Shown here: piece by piece, positions 33,200 to 43,624 of the stretch | How the letters are laid out: the number at the start of each line of letters is the position of its first letter | How positions within the stretch are numbered: the first letter of the stretch is position 1 | Assembly: GCA_963920705.1 (NCBI GenBank) | Contig: OY987233.1 | Coordinates: forward strand, 7,120,001-7,184,000 | Direction of reading: 5' to 3' | DNA: 64,000 bases | Origin: Odiellus spinosus | Taxonomy: Eukaryota; Arthropoda; Arachnida; Opiliones; Phalangiidae | Program-made: the position numbers and the translations under genes | The notes under the pieces: generated by a model | Databases searched by the model: none | Told to the model about the DNA's origin: nothing | What the model saw: only the letters and a program-made list of their open reading frames with translations

Positions 33200-34711
33200 T
33201 ATATCAAAAATGTCTTTGCGAACAAAGACCCAGAAGGACACGTTATGATTTCGGAAGGCTGAAGCGACAGATATTATATCAAAAATGTCTTTGTGAACAA
33301 AGACTCAGAAAGATCTGTTATGATTTCAGATGGCTGAAGGGACAGATATGTTAAATTTTCTTTTAAAACGTAAAATTTAAATATAATCGCAATCTGACAG
33401 GATTTAGAGTCTAATTTCAAAACAACTGATTTTATTCACTCGCAAATATTTAAGAAAAAACTTAACAGGCGATTTTCTCCCATTGACCCTTAACATTAAA
33501 TTTGGCTTAATTATTTTTCAGGGATTACGTGTCAACCAAAATAAAACTTTTCGTTCGATAGAAAAGATTGGATATTCTAACTTTCGACTAGTCGTAAATT
33601 CATTCACCGAGATTTAAGTATATTTCAGACACATTTTTTTATTCTTACTTGAATTAATATTCGTAAAAGACCACACGCTATCCCGAAACCAGGGATTACT
33701 CAACGTCGTTGTTTCAAAGGCCATATCTGCTCTAGAATGGGTACTATTAAAAAGCTCTTTATTTATGTCCTCGATATGTAAACAAACCAAGGTTGTGAGA
33801 TATGTGGCTTTAAAGGGGCTATACGCTAATCATGGATACTTTCTTTAACTATATGTATTTCGATAATTAATATTGTTCAATTTGTTAAGGTCAACGTCAT
33901 TTGCTAAGCTAGAAAACAAGGTGTGTATAAAGGGGCTTTAAAAAACGCAAATAGTCCCTATAAGATACCCATTCTTATAAACCGGCGAGTATTTTTAACG
34001 ATCTGTTGAAGAACGAGTCGTGACCAGGCTTGGAAATAAGGATATTTTATTTAGTAGTCAGACTGACTAGTGAGCCCCCTCTCCTTATTTATTTTAGTAG
34101 TCACTGACTACTGGGGGTAAAAATAGGGGTATGGAACAAGAAGGAAAGACCGTATTAATATAATGCTTTACCCATCTCGTAAGTCGTATTCGCGAGGACT
34201 GAATTTAAGCTTTTCTCACTTGTGTATAACCTCGTTTTTTCCCTTTTTGGGTTTGATGAATATTAGAATTCAGGTAAATGTTTCACTAGTCAAATTGACT
34301 AGTTACCCCCCTGATTTTCATTAATTTTAGTAGTCAGGGCATTTATTTTAGTAGTCAAATGTCGTGACTAGTGCCTTATTTCCAAGCCTGGTCATGACTA
34401 TTCGGGGTTAAAAAAAAAGTGAACTCACATTATGCTAAAGAAAAACAATTCAATACACGTTTTCCCTGAAAAATAATTAAGCCAAATTTAATATTAAGGG
34501 TCAATGGGAGAAAATCGCCTGTTATGTTTTTTCTTAAATATTTGCGAGTGAATAAAATCAGTTGTTTTGAAATTAGACTCTAAATCCTGTCAGATTGCGA
34601 TTATAATAAATTTTACGTTTTAAAAGAAAATTTAACATATCTGTCCCTTCAGCCATCTGAAATCATAACAGATCTTTCTGGGTCTTTGTTCACAAAGACA
34701 TTTTTGATATA
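33200..34711. mobile_element. Long-TIR DNA transposon, copy A (internally deleted)
   Basis: Left end TATATCAAAAATGTCTTTGC, right end the inverse (CACAAAGACATTTTTGATAT). Arms of about 250-330 bp include GACAGGATTTAGAGTCTAAT and CAGGCGATTTTCTCCCATTG and their inverses. The left end has the terminal 65-bp module twice in tandem (GCGAAC and GTGAAC versions). The right end has only the GTGAAC version. Compared with copy B it lacks about 400 bp near 33870. No transposase is recognisable. A 121-codon frame intact in B is interrupted here. Confidence 0.8.
34009..34406. mobile_element. Nested MITE inside copy A, CCAGGCTTGG ends
   Basis: AGTCGTGACCAGGCTTGGAA at the left is mirrored by TTCCAAGCCTGGTCATGACT at the right. 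The interior repeats TAGTAGTC/GACTAGT motifs. The same structure is present in copy B (36969-37352), so it was there before A and B became separate copies. The terminal type resembles hAT elements (inference). Confidence 0.7.
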
Positions 34712-34899
34712 ATTTTCTATGGCGAGAGTAAATTCAATCATAAAACTGACGTCACGCGCGCGCCGACAGCTTCGGGATTTTTTTTCAATTCCTAAAAATT
34801 AAATTCGCATGTATTTTACGACAGCACAGTGTAGAGGTTTTTCGAATTTACAATGTTTGGCGCGAGACGAAGTCCGAATAGAGCAAAGGTTGCATGAGT

Positions 34900-35073
34900 C
34901 ATAGCCTCGATCACGCGCTCGCGATAATTTCAACCGTTATTTTAGAATTCACGCGCAGGCGCCATTTTGAAGTTTAAATCTCTACAGTGAACAGCTCTCA
35001 TTTAAGGCTCGTTAAAGTTCGGTAAGTTTTGTAATTTGTTTAATATTATAATTTTTCCAGGCTGACTTGACTA
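34900..35073 (+). promoter_or_regulatory. Promoter-like GC-rich segment and untranslated exon
   Basis: CpG-rich sequence (TCACGCGCTCGCG, CACGCGCAGGCGCCATTTTG) is followed by a plausible donor, TTCG|GTAAGT near 35020, and an acceptor, TTTTTCCAG, near 35060. The layout looks like a promoter with a first untranslated exon before the ATG at 35074. Unverified. Confidence 0.35.
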
Positions 35074-35142
35074 ATGGAATATTTGCGAACTGAGGAACCT
35101 TCCAACGTGGGTTTAATGCGATGCCCGCTATGCGGGAATCAG
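35074..35142 (+). CDS. Orphan first coding exon with a CPLCG motif
   Basis: Reads MEYLRTEEPSNVGLMRCPLC then GNQN, ending at a strong donor, AAT|GTAAGT. It is preceded by a good acceptor. CPxCG is the first half of a typical zinc-binding knuckle, and the partner Cys pair would be in a later exon that I cannot find in the window. If the donor is not used, translation enters the minisatellite and reads NPQGF/SPEGF repeats to a stop at 35676. It lies between two inverted transposon copies, so it may be captured host sequence or part of a larger element. Identity unknown. Confidence 0.35.
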
Positions 35143-35189
35143 AATGTAAGTATTTTTTTTTATCTGACTAATGCTGGGACACTGAATTA

Positions 35190-35690
35190 TGATTTCGTCC
35201 CTCAAGGTTTTGCCGCATTTAACCCGCAAGGGTTTCTAGCTTTTAACCCGCAAGTGTTTCTCGCATTTAACCCGCAAGGGTGTCCCGCTATTAACCCGCA
35301 AGGGTTTCCCGCTATTAACCCGCAAGGGTTTCTCGCATTTAACCCGCAAGAGTATCCCGCTTATAGCCCGGAAGGGTTTCCCGCTTATAGCCCGGAAGGG
35401 TTTCCCGCTTATAGCCCGGAAGGGTTTCCCGCTTATAGCCCGGAAGGGTTTCCCGCTTATAACCCGGAAGGGTTTCCCGGTTATAACCCGGAAGGGTTTC
35501 CCGGTTATAACCCGGAAGGGTTTCCCGGTTATAACCCGGAAGGGTTTCCCGCTCCACCCGCAAGGGCTAACCGCTCTCGATTCGCAAGGGCTAACCGCTC
35601 TCGACCCACAAGGGTTTCTCGCTGTCGTCCCGATTGGGTTTCCCGATTTCGACCCGCAAGGTTTGCCCCTTATTAACCCGCAAGGGTTTT
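35190..35690. repeat. 24-bp minisatellite (CCCGCAAGGGTTTC core)
   Basis: About 20 copies of GGGTTTCCCGCTTATAGCCC-type units of 24 bp, each containing CCCGGAAGGG or CCCGCAAGGG, a short palindrome. The first units are TTTAACCCGCAAGGG, the middle ones TATAGCCCGGAAGGG, and the last ones are degenerate. Because 24 is divisible by three it stays open in several frames. Coding use is doubtful. Confidence 0.9.
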
Positions 35691-35704
35691 CCGTAATTTA
35701 CGGT

Positions 35705-35835
35705 TGATTGAGATAGTGCAAAATTTAAAATTGAGAAAGTTCAAAATTTAAAGTTGAGAAAGTTCAAAATTTAAAGTTGAGAAAGTGCAAAATTTAAAGT
35801 TAATTTTGTGTAAAATTTAAGTTTAATATAGAAAA
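35705..35835. repeat. ~25-bp tandem repeat
   Basis: About five copies of TTGAGAAAGTTCAAAATTTA plus a short tail, directly after the minisatellite. Confidence 0.75.
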
Positions 35836-36594
35836 CGTATTTAGGCCGAAGGCTAAATTGAACTAACTTCGATATTGTTCTTTTTAAAAACATTTTGTAT
35901 TTTTAATTCTAGGGTTGGACGTTTTGAAAGACCAGCTGCCTTCGAAAAAAAGAAATAATAATAATAATAATAAAAATAATTAAAAAAAAAAGATAAAACT
36001 AAAAAAAAAAAGGAAAAAAAAAAAAAAAGAATATATTTTAAAACCACTTCTCTCATGACTCTGAGTGAGGGAAGTGGATTTAAAATATATTCAAATGCTC
36101 TCTCTAAGTGCGGCCTCCCCGTGGCGAGAGCGGATAACGTTACTTTTAAAGGTGTCTAGAAATTAATTTTAGAACCTTTAAATCTAACGGCTAACGGCAC
36201 TTTAATTATAAGAGTTTTAATGTTAAAAGTCGAGTTAAAATTGCGTCGTTATTATCCTGTATGGAATCATGTTTAAAAAATTATTTAATACTAATTTAAT
36301 TAAAATTAAAGTGTATTATTGGGGTCAAAGCGTTAAAATTCAACTGTACCATCTGAAAAATATTGTACACCCAGTCTGTTCAAAGAAGTCGAACGAATTG
36401 AAAGCACGAGGCATGGAAAAGTCAAGAACCAAAACCCAAACTTGAACCAACAATAATTTTCCATCCCACTCCTTAATTTGTCGTTAGTTTTCCTCTACTC
36501 TAAAAGAAGTAAGATATGGGCAAATCGATTAAAAATTCGCTAGCTCCAGTTTTATAGAAAAAATAATTCATCCCTTTAATGAATTATATCAAAA
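35836..36594. other. A-rich spacer between the inverted transposon copies
   Basis: Purine-rich low complexity at 35945-36030 (AATAATAATAATAA and A8-10 runs). The rest is AT-rich and featureless. Confidence 0.5.
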
Positions 36595-38529
36595 ATGTCT
36601 TTGCGAACAAAGACCCAGAAGGACACGTTATGATTTCGGAAGGCTGAAGCGACAGATTTTATATCAAAAATGTCTTTGTGAACAAAGACCCAGAAAGATC
36701 TGTTTGATTTCAGATGGCTGAAGGGACAGATATGTTAAATTTTCTTTTAAAACGTAAAATTGAATTATAATCGCAATCTGACAGGATTTAGAGTCTAATT
36801 TCAAAACAACTGATTTTATTCACTCGCAAATATTTAAGAAAAAAACATAACAGGCGATTTTCTCCCATTGACCCTTAACATTAAATTTGGCTTAATTATT
36901 TTTCAGGGAAAACGTGTATTGAATTGTTTTTCTTTAGAATAATGTGAGTTCACTTTTTTTTTAACCCCGAATAGTCATGACCAGGCTTGGAAATAAGGCA
37001 CTAGTCACGACTAAAATAAATGCCCTGACTACTAAAATTAATGAAAATCAGGGGGGTAACTAGTCAATTTGACTAGTGAAACATTTACTTGAATTCTAAT
37101 ATTCGTCAAACCCAAAAAGGGAAAAAACGAGATTATACACAAGGGAGAAAAGCTTAAATTCAGTCCTCGTGAATATGACTTACGAGATGGGTAAAGCATT
37201 ATATTAATACGGTCTTTCCTTCTTGTTCCATACCCCTATTTTTACCCCCAGTAGTCAGTGACTACTAAAATAAATAAGGAGAGGGGTCTCACTAGTCAGT
37301 CTGACTACTAAATAAAATATCCTTATTTCCAAGCCTGGTCACGACTCGTACTTCAACAGATCGTTAAAAATACTCGCCGGTTTATAAGAATGGGTATCTT
37401 ATAGGGACTATTTTCGTTTTTTAAAGCCCCTTTATACTCACCTTGTTTTCTAGCTTAGCAAATGACGTTGACCGTAAAAAATTGAACAGTCAAAGAAGGA
37501 GGATTTTAAACGGGGCAAATTTCAGAAAAGATAGGGCTTTTAAGTTATTCGTAGTTATTTTTCTTCGAGGAAAACCTTATATTTATTTTATGATTCCCTT
37601 GAAAGAGATCACTTTCTAGCGCTAAAACCTAAATACATAAGGATTGGTTTTGGAAATTCGCAACCTAAATTGGGACTAAAATACAGCGAATTTTTATTCT
37701 GTATAAACTCCTTACTTTAGCACGCATAATGCAATATGAACGAATTGCCTCGACTAAAGTCGAGGAGTTATAATAAAACATTTAAGTAGTTTTAACCGAG
37801 TTTTAACGGAATTTAAAGGTCGGTATTCGAGTATTCGTCAATTACAAATTTAAGAATATTAATTATCGAAATACATATAGTTAAAGAAAGTATCCATGAT
37901 TAGCGTATAGCCCCTTTAAAGCCACATATCTCACAACCTTGGTTTGTTTACATATCGAGGACATAAATAAAGAGCTTTTTAATAGTACCCATTCTAGAGC
38001 AGATATGGCCTTTGAAACAACGACGTTGAGTAATCCCTGGTTTCGGGATAGCGTGTGGTCTTTTACGAATAGTAATTCAAGTAAGAATAAAAAATGTTTC
38101 TGAAATATACTTAAATCTCGGTGAATGAATTTACAACTAAGTCGAAAGTTAGAATATCCAATCTTTTCTATCGAACGAAAAGTTTTATTTTGGTTGACAC
38201 GTAATCCCTGAAAAATAATTAAGCCAAATTTAATGTTAAGGGTCAATGGGAGAAAATCGCCTGTTATGTTTTTTCTTAAATATTTGCGAGTGAATAAAAT
38301 CAGTTGTTTTGAAATTAGACTCTAAATCCTGTCAGATTGCGATTATAATTAAATTTTACGTTTTAAAAGAAAATTTAACATATCTGTCCCTTCAGCCATC
38401 TGAAATCATAACAGATCTTTCTGGGTCTTTGTTCACAAAGACATTTTTGATATAATATCTGTCGCTTCAGCCTTCCGAAATCATAACGTGTCCTTCTGGG
38501 TCTTTGTTCGCAAAGACATTTTTGATATA
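36595..38529. mobile_element. Long-TIR DNA transposon, copy B (longer copy)
   Basis: Ends TATATCAAAAATGTCTTTGC and its exact inverse, and both ends keep the tandem GCGAAC + GTGAAC terminal modules. It is inverted relative to copy A. It contains the nested CCAGGCTTGG MITE at 36969-37352, about 400 bp absent from A (37460-37860), and a reverse-strand 121-codon frame (38246-37881, MTLNIKFGLIIFQGLRV) that resembles no transposase I know. Non-autonomous as far as can be seen. Confidence 0.8.
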
Positions 38530-38705
38530 TTTCAATGGTATCGTCCCAATTGATCGACTCTTAAGTGATCGAAACCAGTTTTTTGGATTAAATGATCGAA
38601 ATATTTAGGTTAGGTTAGGTTAGGTTAGGTTAGTTTTTTAACTCAATCGATCATATGAAATTCGATCATTTCGACCCAAATCATTTCAATATGGTCCCAT
38701 CGAAT
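38530..38705. repeat. GATCGA-rich block with (TTAGG)n run
   Basis: Five TTAGG units at 38608-38633 sit between sequences rich in GATCGA (TTGATCGACTC, GTGATCGAAACC, AATCGATCATATG, TTCGATCATTTCGACC). It abuts copy B directly. The design mirrors the GACCGAA/CCTAA element at 16253-16651, but I see no clean ends. Confidence 0.65.
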
Positions 38706-39088
38706 AACGAAAGAAATTAGCATTCTTCAACCCACAAAAAAACCTTAAATTATTTCCCTTGACAACCGCAAGGTGTATACATACTATATTTCCTTGATCT
38801 ATTTAAGAAACTGACATATTATAGACTAAAAGAAAGACAAATATTGCTTCTAGAAGCCATGGAAATTTATATAAAAAAATGCAAGTTAACAACAACGTTC
38901 ACAGTTTCAAAATTTTGAAGTTTGTGATATATAATACAACAAAATATGCCGTAAGCCGTTTGATGAACACAAGAAAATATCATATCTTTAAAGATATATT
39001 TCTTCGAGAACACCAGAAATTTTATTTAAAAATGCAGTCTCATCATTGTTCAAAGTTTCAAATTTTGAATGTGTGGAATGTAATATAT

Positions 39089-42000
39089 TTAAACAGTAGT
39101 TTTCACCAAATACGCAGTAGCAGCGTGGGCTATGGTTCCAAAGATACCAAACACCTAAAAATTAAACTTCAACTTAAAGGGACAATGCAACCTAACAACG
39201 TAATTTATTTTAATCGATTCCTTATCGCTTAAACAGGCATAATCCATCGGAAATGTTTTTAACAACGAAATATTAAACTAGAAATAAATTTAAAACTTAC
39301 CCTGAAAATAGGCTTAGCTGGATTCACGGGGATTCTGAATTTTTTCGCATTGATAGGTCAGCGACCATAGTATTGGAAGTCTCATGGAGATCTCGCCTTA
39401 ACGATGGACCTTTGCTCATAGGTCGATCACCCTTCAATGCGAAGAAATTCAGTATCTCCATGAATCCAGCTAAGCTTTTTTTCTGGGTAATTTTTTAATT
39501 TATTTTTAGCGGTGGATTAGGCCTATTTAAAGGATAAGGAATCGATAAAAAAAAAATCACTTGCTAGGTTGTATTCTAGGTTTCATTCAATAAATTATCG
39601 TACCCCGGCGGCTATGCCCGAATTCCTGTATTTGTTGCCTGAATGACCGCCCAGAAAAGCCAAAAGGGCAATGCTAGAACACGCCATGAAAACTGACAGC
39701 AACACTTGATTCGCGAAAAACTGTAAGAAATACGTGTTTCCACACCTCAAGGATAATGTTTCCTACACTTTTAGAGTTCTAAAATTACCGTAATTACGGT
39801 AATTTATCGTCTCATGGTAATTTACAGGTATTCGCAAAATGATTTGTATTTGAATTTCTGTTAATTCTAAATGCGGAAAACCGTAAATTACCATTAGTGT
39901 GGTAATTTACCGCGTCAAAACTATCACTTTACTCCATAAAAGTAAACAAAGACCTGTAGCTTAATCAGCAAATTCCGAGGTAAAAGAACTAGCCCATCAC
40001 TTAAACCTAGACAAAGAGATAGGGACGGAATTTAGGTGCGCCGCGCGTCACTATAATGTCTTCCCTCCCAACCTCGAAAATTCCCCAATGAATGTCGCTT
40101 CCTCCGTTCACTATTTACACCGACTGCGGCCGCTAGAGTGTCTCGAATCAGAATCTACCGGTACATTAACCTGGACCTTTGCTGATATTATTAAGCTACG
40201 GGGTGTTGCTTACTTTTATGGTATAATGTGATAGACTTTTGTCCTCGTAAATTACCTATTTAGAACTTTAAAACACTTTATTAGACCACCCAAACTCACG
40301 AAGTTAGTTTTCATAACCGTTAATTCACCGTCCTTCATAAAAGTGTAGGTGCCAATCATTAAGACGTGTAGAATTAGAGAAACGCAAGCGGTAATGAGCA
40401 GAATCACTTCGCTACTGTACATGCTAACTCCCCAATTTCCTCTATAGTCATCCGCTGTTCGCGCGGCGATACCAACCGTTATTATAATAAGACAGGCAAG
40501 CACCTTAAAGATATTTGATAGCGATAAGCAATTAACAAATAATTAGGATTTAAAGTACAATATTTCAAAGGGCTTGATTTTAGTATTGGTTGTTCCGAAC
40601 GGTTGACAAATGATCCATGTGATCGAATTGCAAACGCTTGAATGATCCATGTGATCGAATTGCAAACGCTTGAATGATCCATGTGATCGAATTGCAAACG
40701 CTTGAATGATCCATGTGATCGAATTGCAAACGCTTGAATGATCCATGTGATCGAATTGCAAACGCTTGAATGATCCATGTGATCGAATTGCAAACGCTTG
40801 AATGATCCATGTGATCGAATTGCAAACGCTTGAATGATCCATGTGATCGAATTGCAAACGCTTGAATGATCCATGTGATCGAATTGCAAACGCTTGAATG
40901 ATCCATGTGATCGAATTGCAAACGCTTGAATGATCCATGTGATCGAATTGCAAACGCTTGAATGATCCATGTGATCGAATTGCAAACGCTTGAATGATCC
41001 ATGTGATCGAATTGCAAACGCTTGAATGATCCATGTGATCGAATTGCAAACGCTTGAATGATCCATGTGATCGAATTGCAAACGCTTGAATGATCCATGT
41101 GATCGAATTGCAAACGCTTGAATGATCCATATGATCGAATTGCAAACGCTTGAATGATCCATGTGATCGAATTGCAAACGCTTGAATGATCCATGTGATC
41201 GAATTGCAAACGCTTGAATGATCCATGTGATCGAATTGCAAACGCTTGAATGATCCATGTGATCGAATTGCAAACGCTTGAATGATCCATGTGATCGAAT
41301 TGCAAACGCTTGAATGATCCATGTGATCGAATTGCAAACGCTTGAATGATCCATGTGATCGAATTGCAAACGCTTGAATGATCCATGTGATCGAATTGCA
41401 AACGCTTGAATGATCCATGTGATCGAATTGCAAACGCTTGAATGATCCATGTGATCGAATTGCAAACGCTTGAATGATCCATATGATCGAATTGCAAACG
41501 CTTGAATGATCCATGTGATCGAATTGCAAACGCTTGAATGATCCATGTGATCGAATTGCAAACGCTTGAATGATCCATGTGATCGAATTGCAAACGCTTG
41601 AATGATCCATGTGATCGAATTGCAAACGCTTGAATGATCCATGTGATCGAATTGCAAACGCTTGAATGATCCATGTGATCGAATTGCAAACGCTTGAATG
41701 ATCCATGTGATCGAATTGCAAACGCTTGAATGATCCATATGATCGAATTGCAAACGCTTGAATGATCCATGTGATCGAATTGCAAACGCTTGAATGATCC
41801 ATGTGATCGAATTGCAAACGCTTGAATGATCCATGTGATCGAATTGCAAACGCTTGAATGATCCATGTGATCGAATTGCAAACGCTTGAATGATCCATGT
41901 GATCGAATTGCAAACGCTTGAATGATCCATATGATCGAATTGCAAACGCTTGAATGATCCATATGATCGAATTGCAAACGCTTGAATGATCCATGTGATC

Positions 42001-42644
42001 GAATTGCAAACGCTTGAATGATCCATGTGATCGAATTGCAAACGCTTGAATGATCCATGTGATCGAATTGCAAACGCTTGAATGATCCATGTGATCGAAT
42101 TGCAAACGCTTGAATGATCCATGTGATCGAATTGCAAACGCTTGAATGATCCATGTGATCGAATTGCAAACGCTTGAATGATCCATGTGATCGAATTGCA
42201 AACGCTTGAATGATCCATGTGATCGAATTGCAAACGCTTGTCAAATGATCGATGCTATCGAATTCCAAACGCTTATTAAATGATCCATGTGATCGAATTC
42301 CAAACGCTTGTCAAATGATCCATGTGATTGAATTCCAAACGCTTGTCAAATGATCCATGTGATTGAATTCCAAACGCTTGTCAAATGATCCATGTGATCG
42401 AATTCCAAACGCTTGTAAAATGATCGATGCTATCGAATTCCAAACGCTTATTAAATGATCCATGCGATCGAATTCCAAACGCTTGTCAAATGATCCATGC
42501 GATCGAATTATAAACGCTTGTCAAACGATCCATGCGATCGACAAATAATAAATCGGTTTTTGATAACATATGGCTAAGGATTACTTTAAAACTTACAATA
42601 TTCACGATGGAGAGAATGCCTGTTTTTGTGGAAAGAATAGACAT
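39089..42644 (-). CDS. MARVEL-like four-TM membrane protein, paralogue 2
   Basis: Reverse-strand exons: 42644-42597 (MSILSTKTGILSIVNI), 40503-40300 (VLACLIIITVG...), 39720-39604 (FFANQVLLSVFMAC...SGIAAG) and 39154-39089 (VFGIFGTIAHAATAYLVKTTV, stop). All phases are zero; 144 aa. TM1 crosses the exon 1/2 junction, TM2 is about 46-66, TM3 about 85-107 and TM4 about 124-140. No signal peptide is needed for this topology. The pattern of four short TMs with short termini fits MARVEL/CMTM-plasmolipin-like proteins (inference from topology and the GIAAG-VFG join). Intron 1 is almost entirely a 32/35-bp tandem array. Introns 2 and 3 carry MITE-C and MITE-A. Highly similar to paralogues 1 and 3 in exon sizes and phases, indicating tandem duplication. 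Confidence 0.75.
39175..39580. mobile_element. MITE-A copy in intron 3 of paralogue 2
   Basis: From TTAAAGGGACAATGCAACCT to GCTAGGTTGTATTC. It starts 20 bp from the last exon, close to that exon's acceptor. Confidence 0.85.
39922..40243. mobile_element. MITE-C copy in intron 2 of paralogue 2
   Basis: From CAAAACTATCACTTTACTCC to AATGTGATAGACTTTTG. Internal deletion of about 70 bp. Confidence 0.85.
40611..42540. repeat. 32-bp satellite-like array (51 copies) with 35-bp edge units
   Basis: 40611-42240 is about 51 near-identical copies of TGATCCATGTGATCGAATTG + CAAACGCTTGAA. 42241-42540 has about eight diverged units of 35-38 bp with TCAAATGATCCATGTGATCG + AATTCCAAACGCTTG, probably the ancestral form. 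Five homogeneous units carry CCATATG instead of CCATGTG. The array lies in intron 1 of paralogue 2. A 32-bp period without stops leaves all three reverse frames open for over 550 codons. These are not taken as genes. Confidence 0.95.
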
Positions 42645-43384
42645 TGTTTCTCGTTATTTACGCAAGAATAGTCTAAAGTAGCAATTAGTGGAAATAATTG
42701 GGTTGACGCTAGCGAGTTCCAGGTAAATAAGTTTGTTCTCCAAAGTTTTATCAGATATTTACTTATAGAGAAAACTGTTATCTTATCAGGTTATCGCGCG
42801 GTAAATAAACCTTTGCAATCAATCTTACTCGAAATAGTTAATCAAAAGGTATCCTGCCCTATTAAGTCGCACCAGACACAGGCAATTCAGTTACTGTTTT
42901 TAAAATAGGCTTAGCATTTTATTAAAATCGTTTGAAATTAAATCGCGAGCCTTTGATATCGCGTGCTAAAAAACGCGCGAAAAACTTTATTCTTCCTTTC
43001 ATGGGAAAAAACTGAATTTAAGTCTTAGTATTCTGACACGTAACAACAGAAAGACTTACAATTTAAATCAACCACTATAATGGCACACGTCTGGCGCCCC
43101 AACTTAAAAAAAGTCTCAAAAACCCCAATTTATACATACATAAACAACTACAACATGGTGTTTATTTCCAGAGCCTTGTCATGTTTTCATTGTCTCTATA
43201 AGTTTAGGGGATATCTGTTTCACTATCTGCGGTCTGTAGAGCACAGGAGCGTAAATAAGCACAGAGCACAAGGCATTGTCCGATAAATTTTCATTTTCAA
43301 GAAGGGGTAACTGGACATTTGTCCGATAAGAAAAAAATCTGGCAATGTATATTTTTTACAATATCCATTATCTTTAAATATAAC
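42645..43384. other. Spacer between MARVEL paralogues 2 and 3
   Basis: Should contain the promoter of paralogue 2 and the 3' end of paralogue 3. The forward frame at 43080-43286 has no support. Fragments of a MITE-A end may start near 43290. Confidence 0.4.
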
Positions 43385-43555
43385 GTTCCGATAACTCTTC
43401 AATGCGAAGAAATTCAAGATCTCCATGTATAGAGCTAAGCCTTTAATTTATTTTTAGTTTAATATTTGTAAATATTTTTTACTGGTAGATTAGGCCTATT
43501 TAAACGATATGGAATCGATGAAAAAAACTTCTTGTAAAGTTGCATTTTCCCTATA
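43385..43555. mobile_element. MITE-A right half
   Basis: Right arm only, from AATGCGAAGAAATTCAAGAT to TTGCATTTTCCCTATAAG. Confidence 0.75.
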
Positions 43556-43624
43556 AGAGAGAGTCAAATATTTTGGACAAACAAAACCATAGAAATTTGA
43601 TAAAAAATATACAAGTTTAATAAT

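Noticed and set aside
35339-35563. Reverse frame of GYNRETLP repeats
   Set aside because: Complement of the 24-bp minisatellite. Antisense shadow with no gene context.
37881-38246. 121-codon reverse frame in transposon copy B
   Set aside because: Interrupted in copy A, lies across arm and interior, and shows no transposase motif. Kept only as a note under the element.
40482-42268. Three reverse-strand frames of 552-583 codons
   Set aside because: They are by-products of a stop-free 32-bp tandem repeat inside an intron. The same peptide appears in every frame.
40611-42540. CRISPR-like array
   Set aside because: Units are contiguous with no unique spacers and the genome is eukaryotic.
43080-43286. 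68-codon frame between MARVEL paralogues
   Set aside because: No homology, no splice or promoter support.
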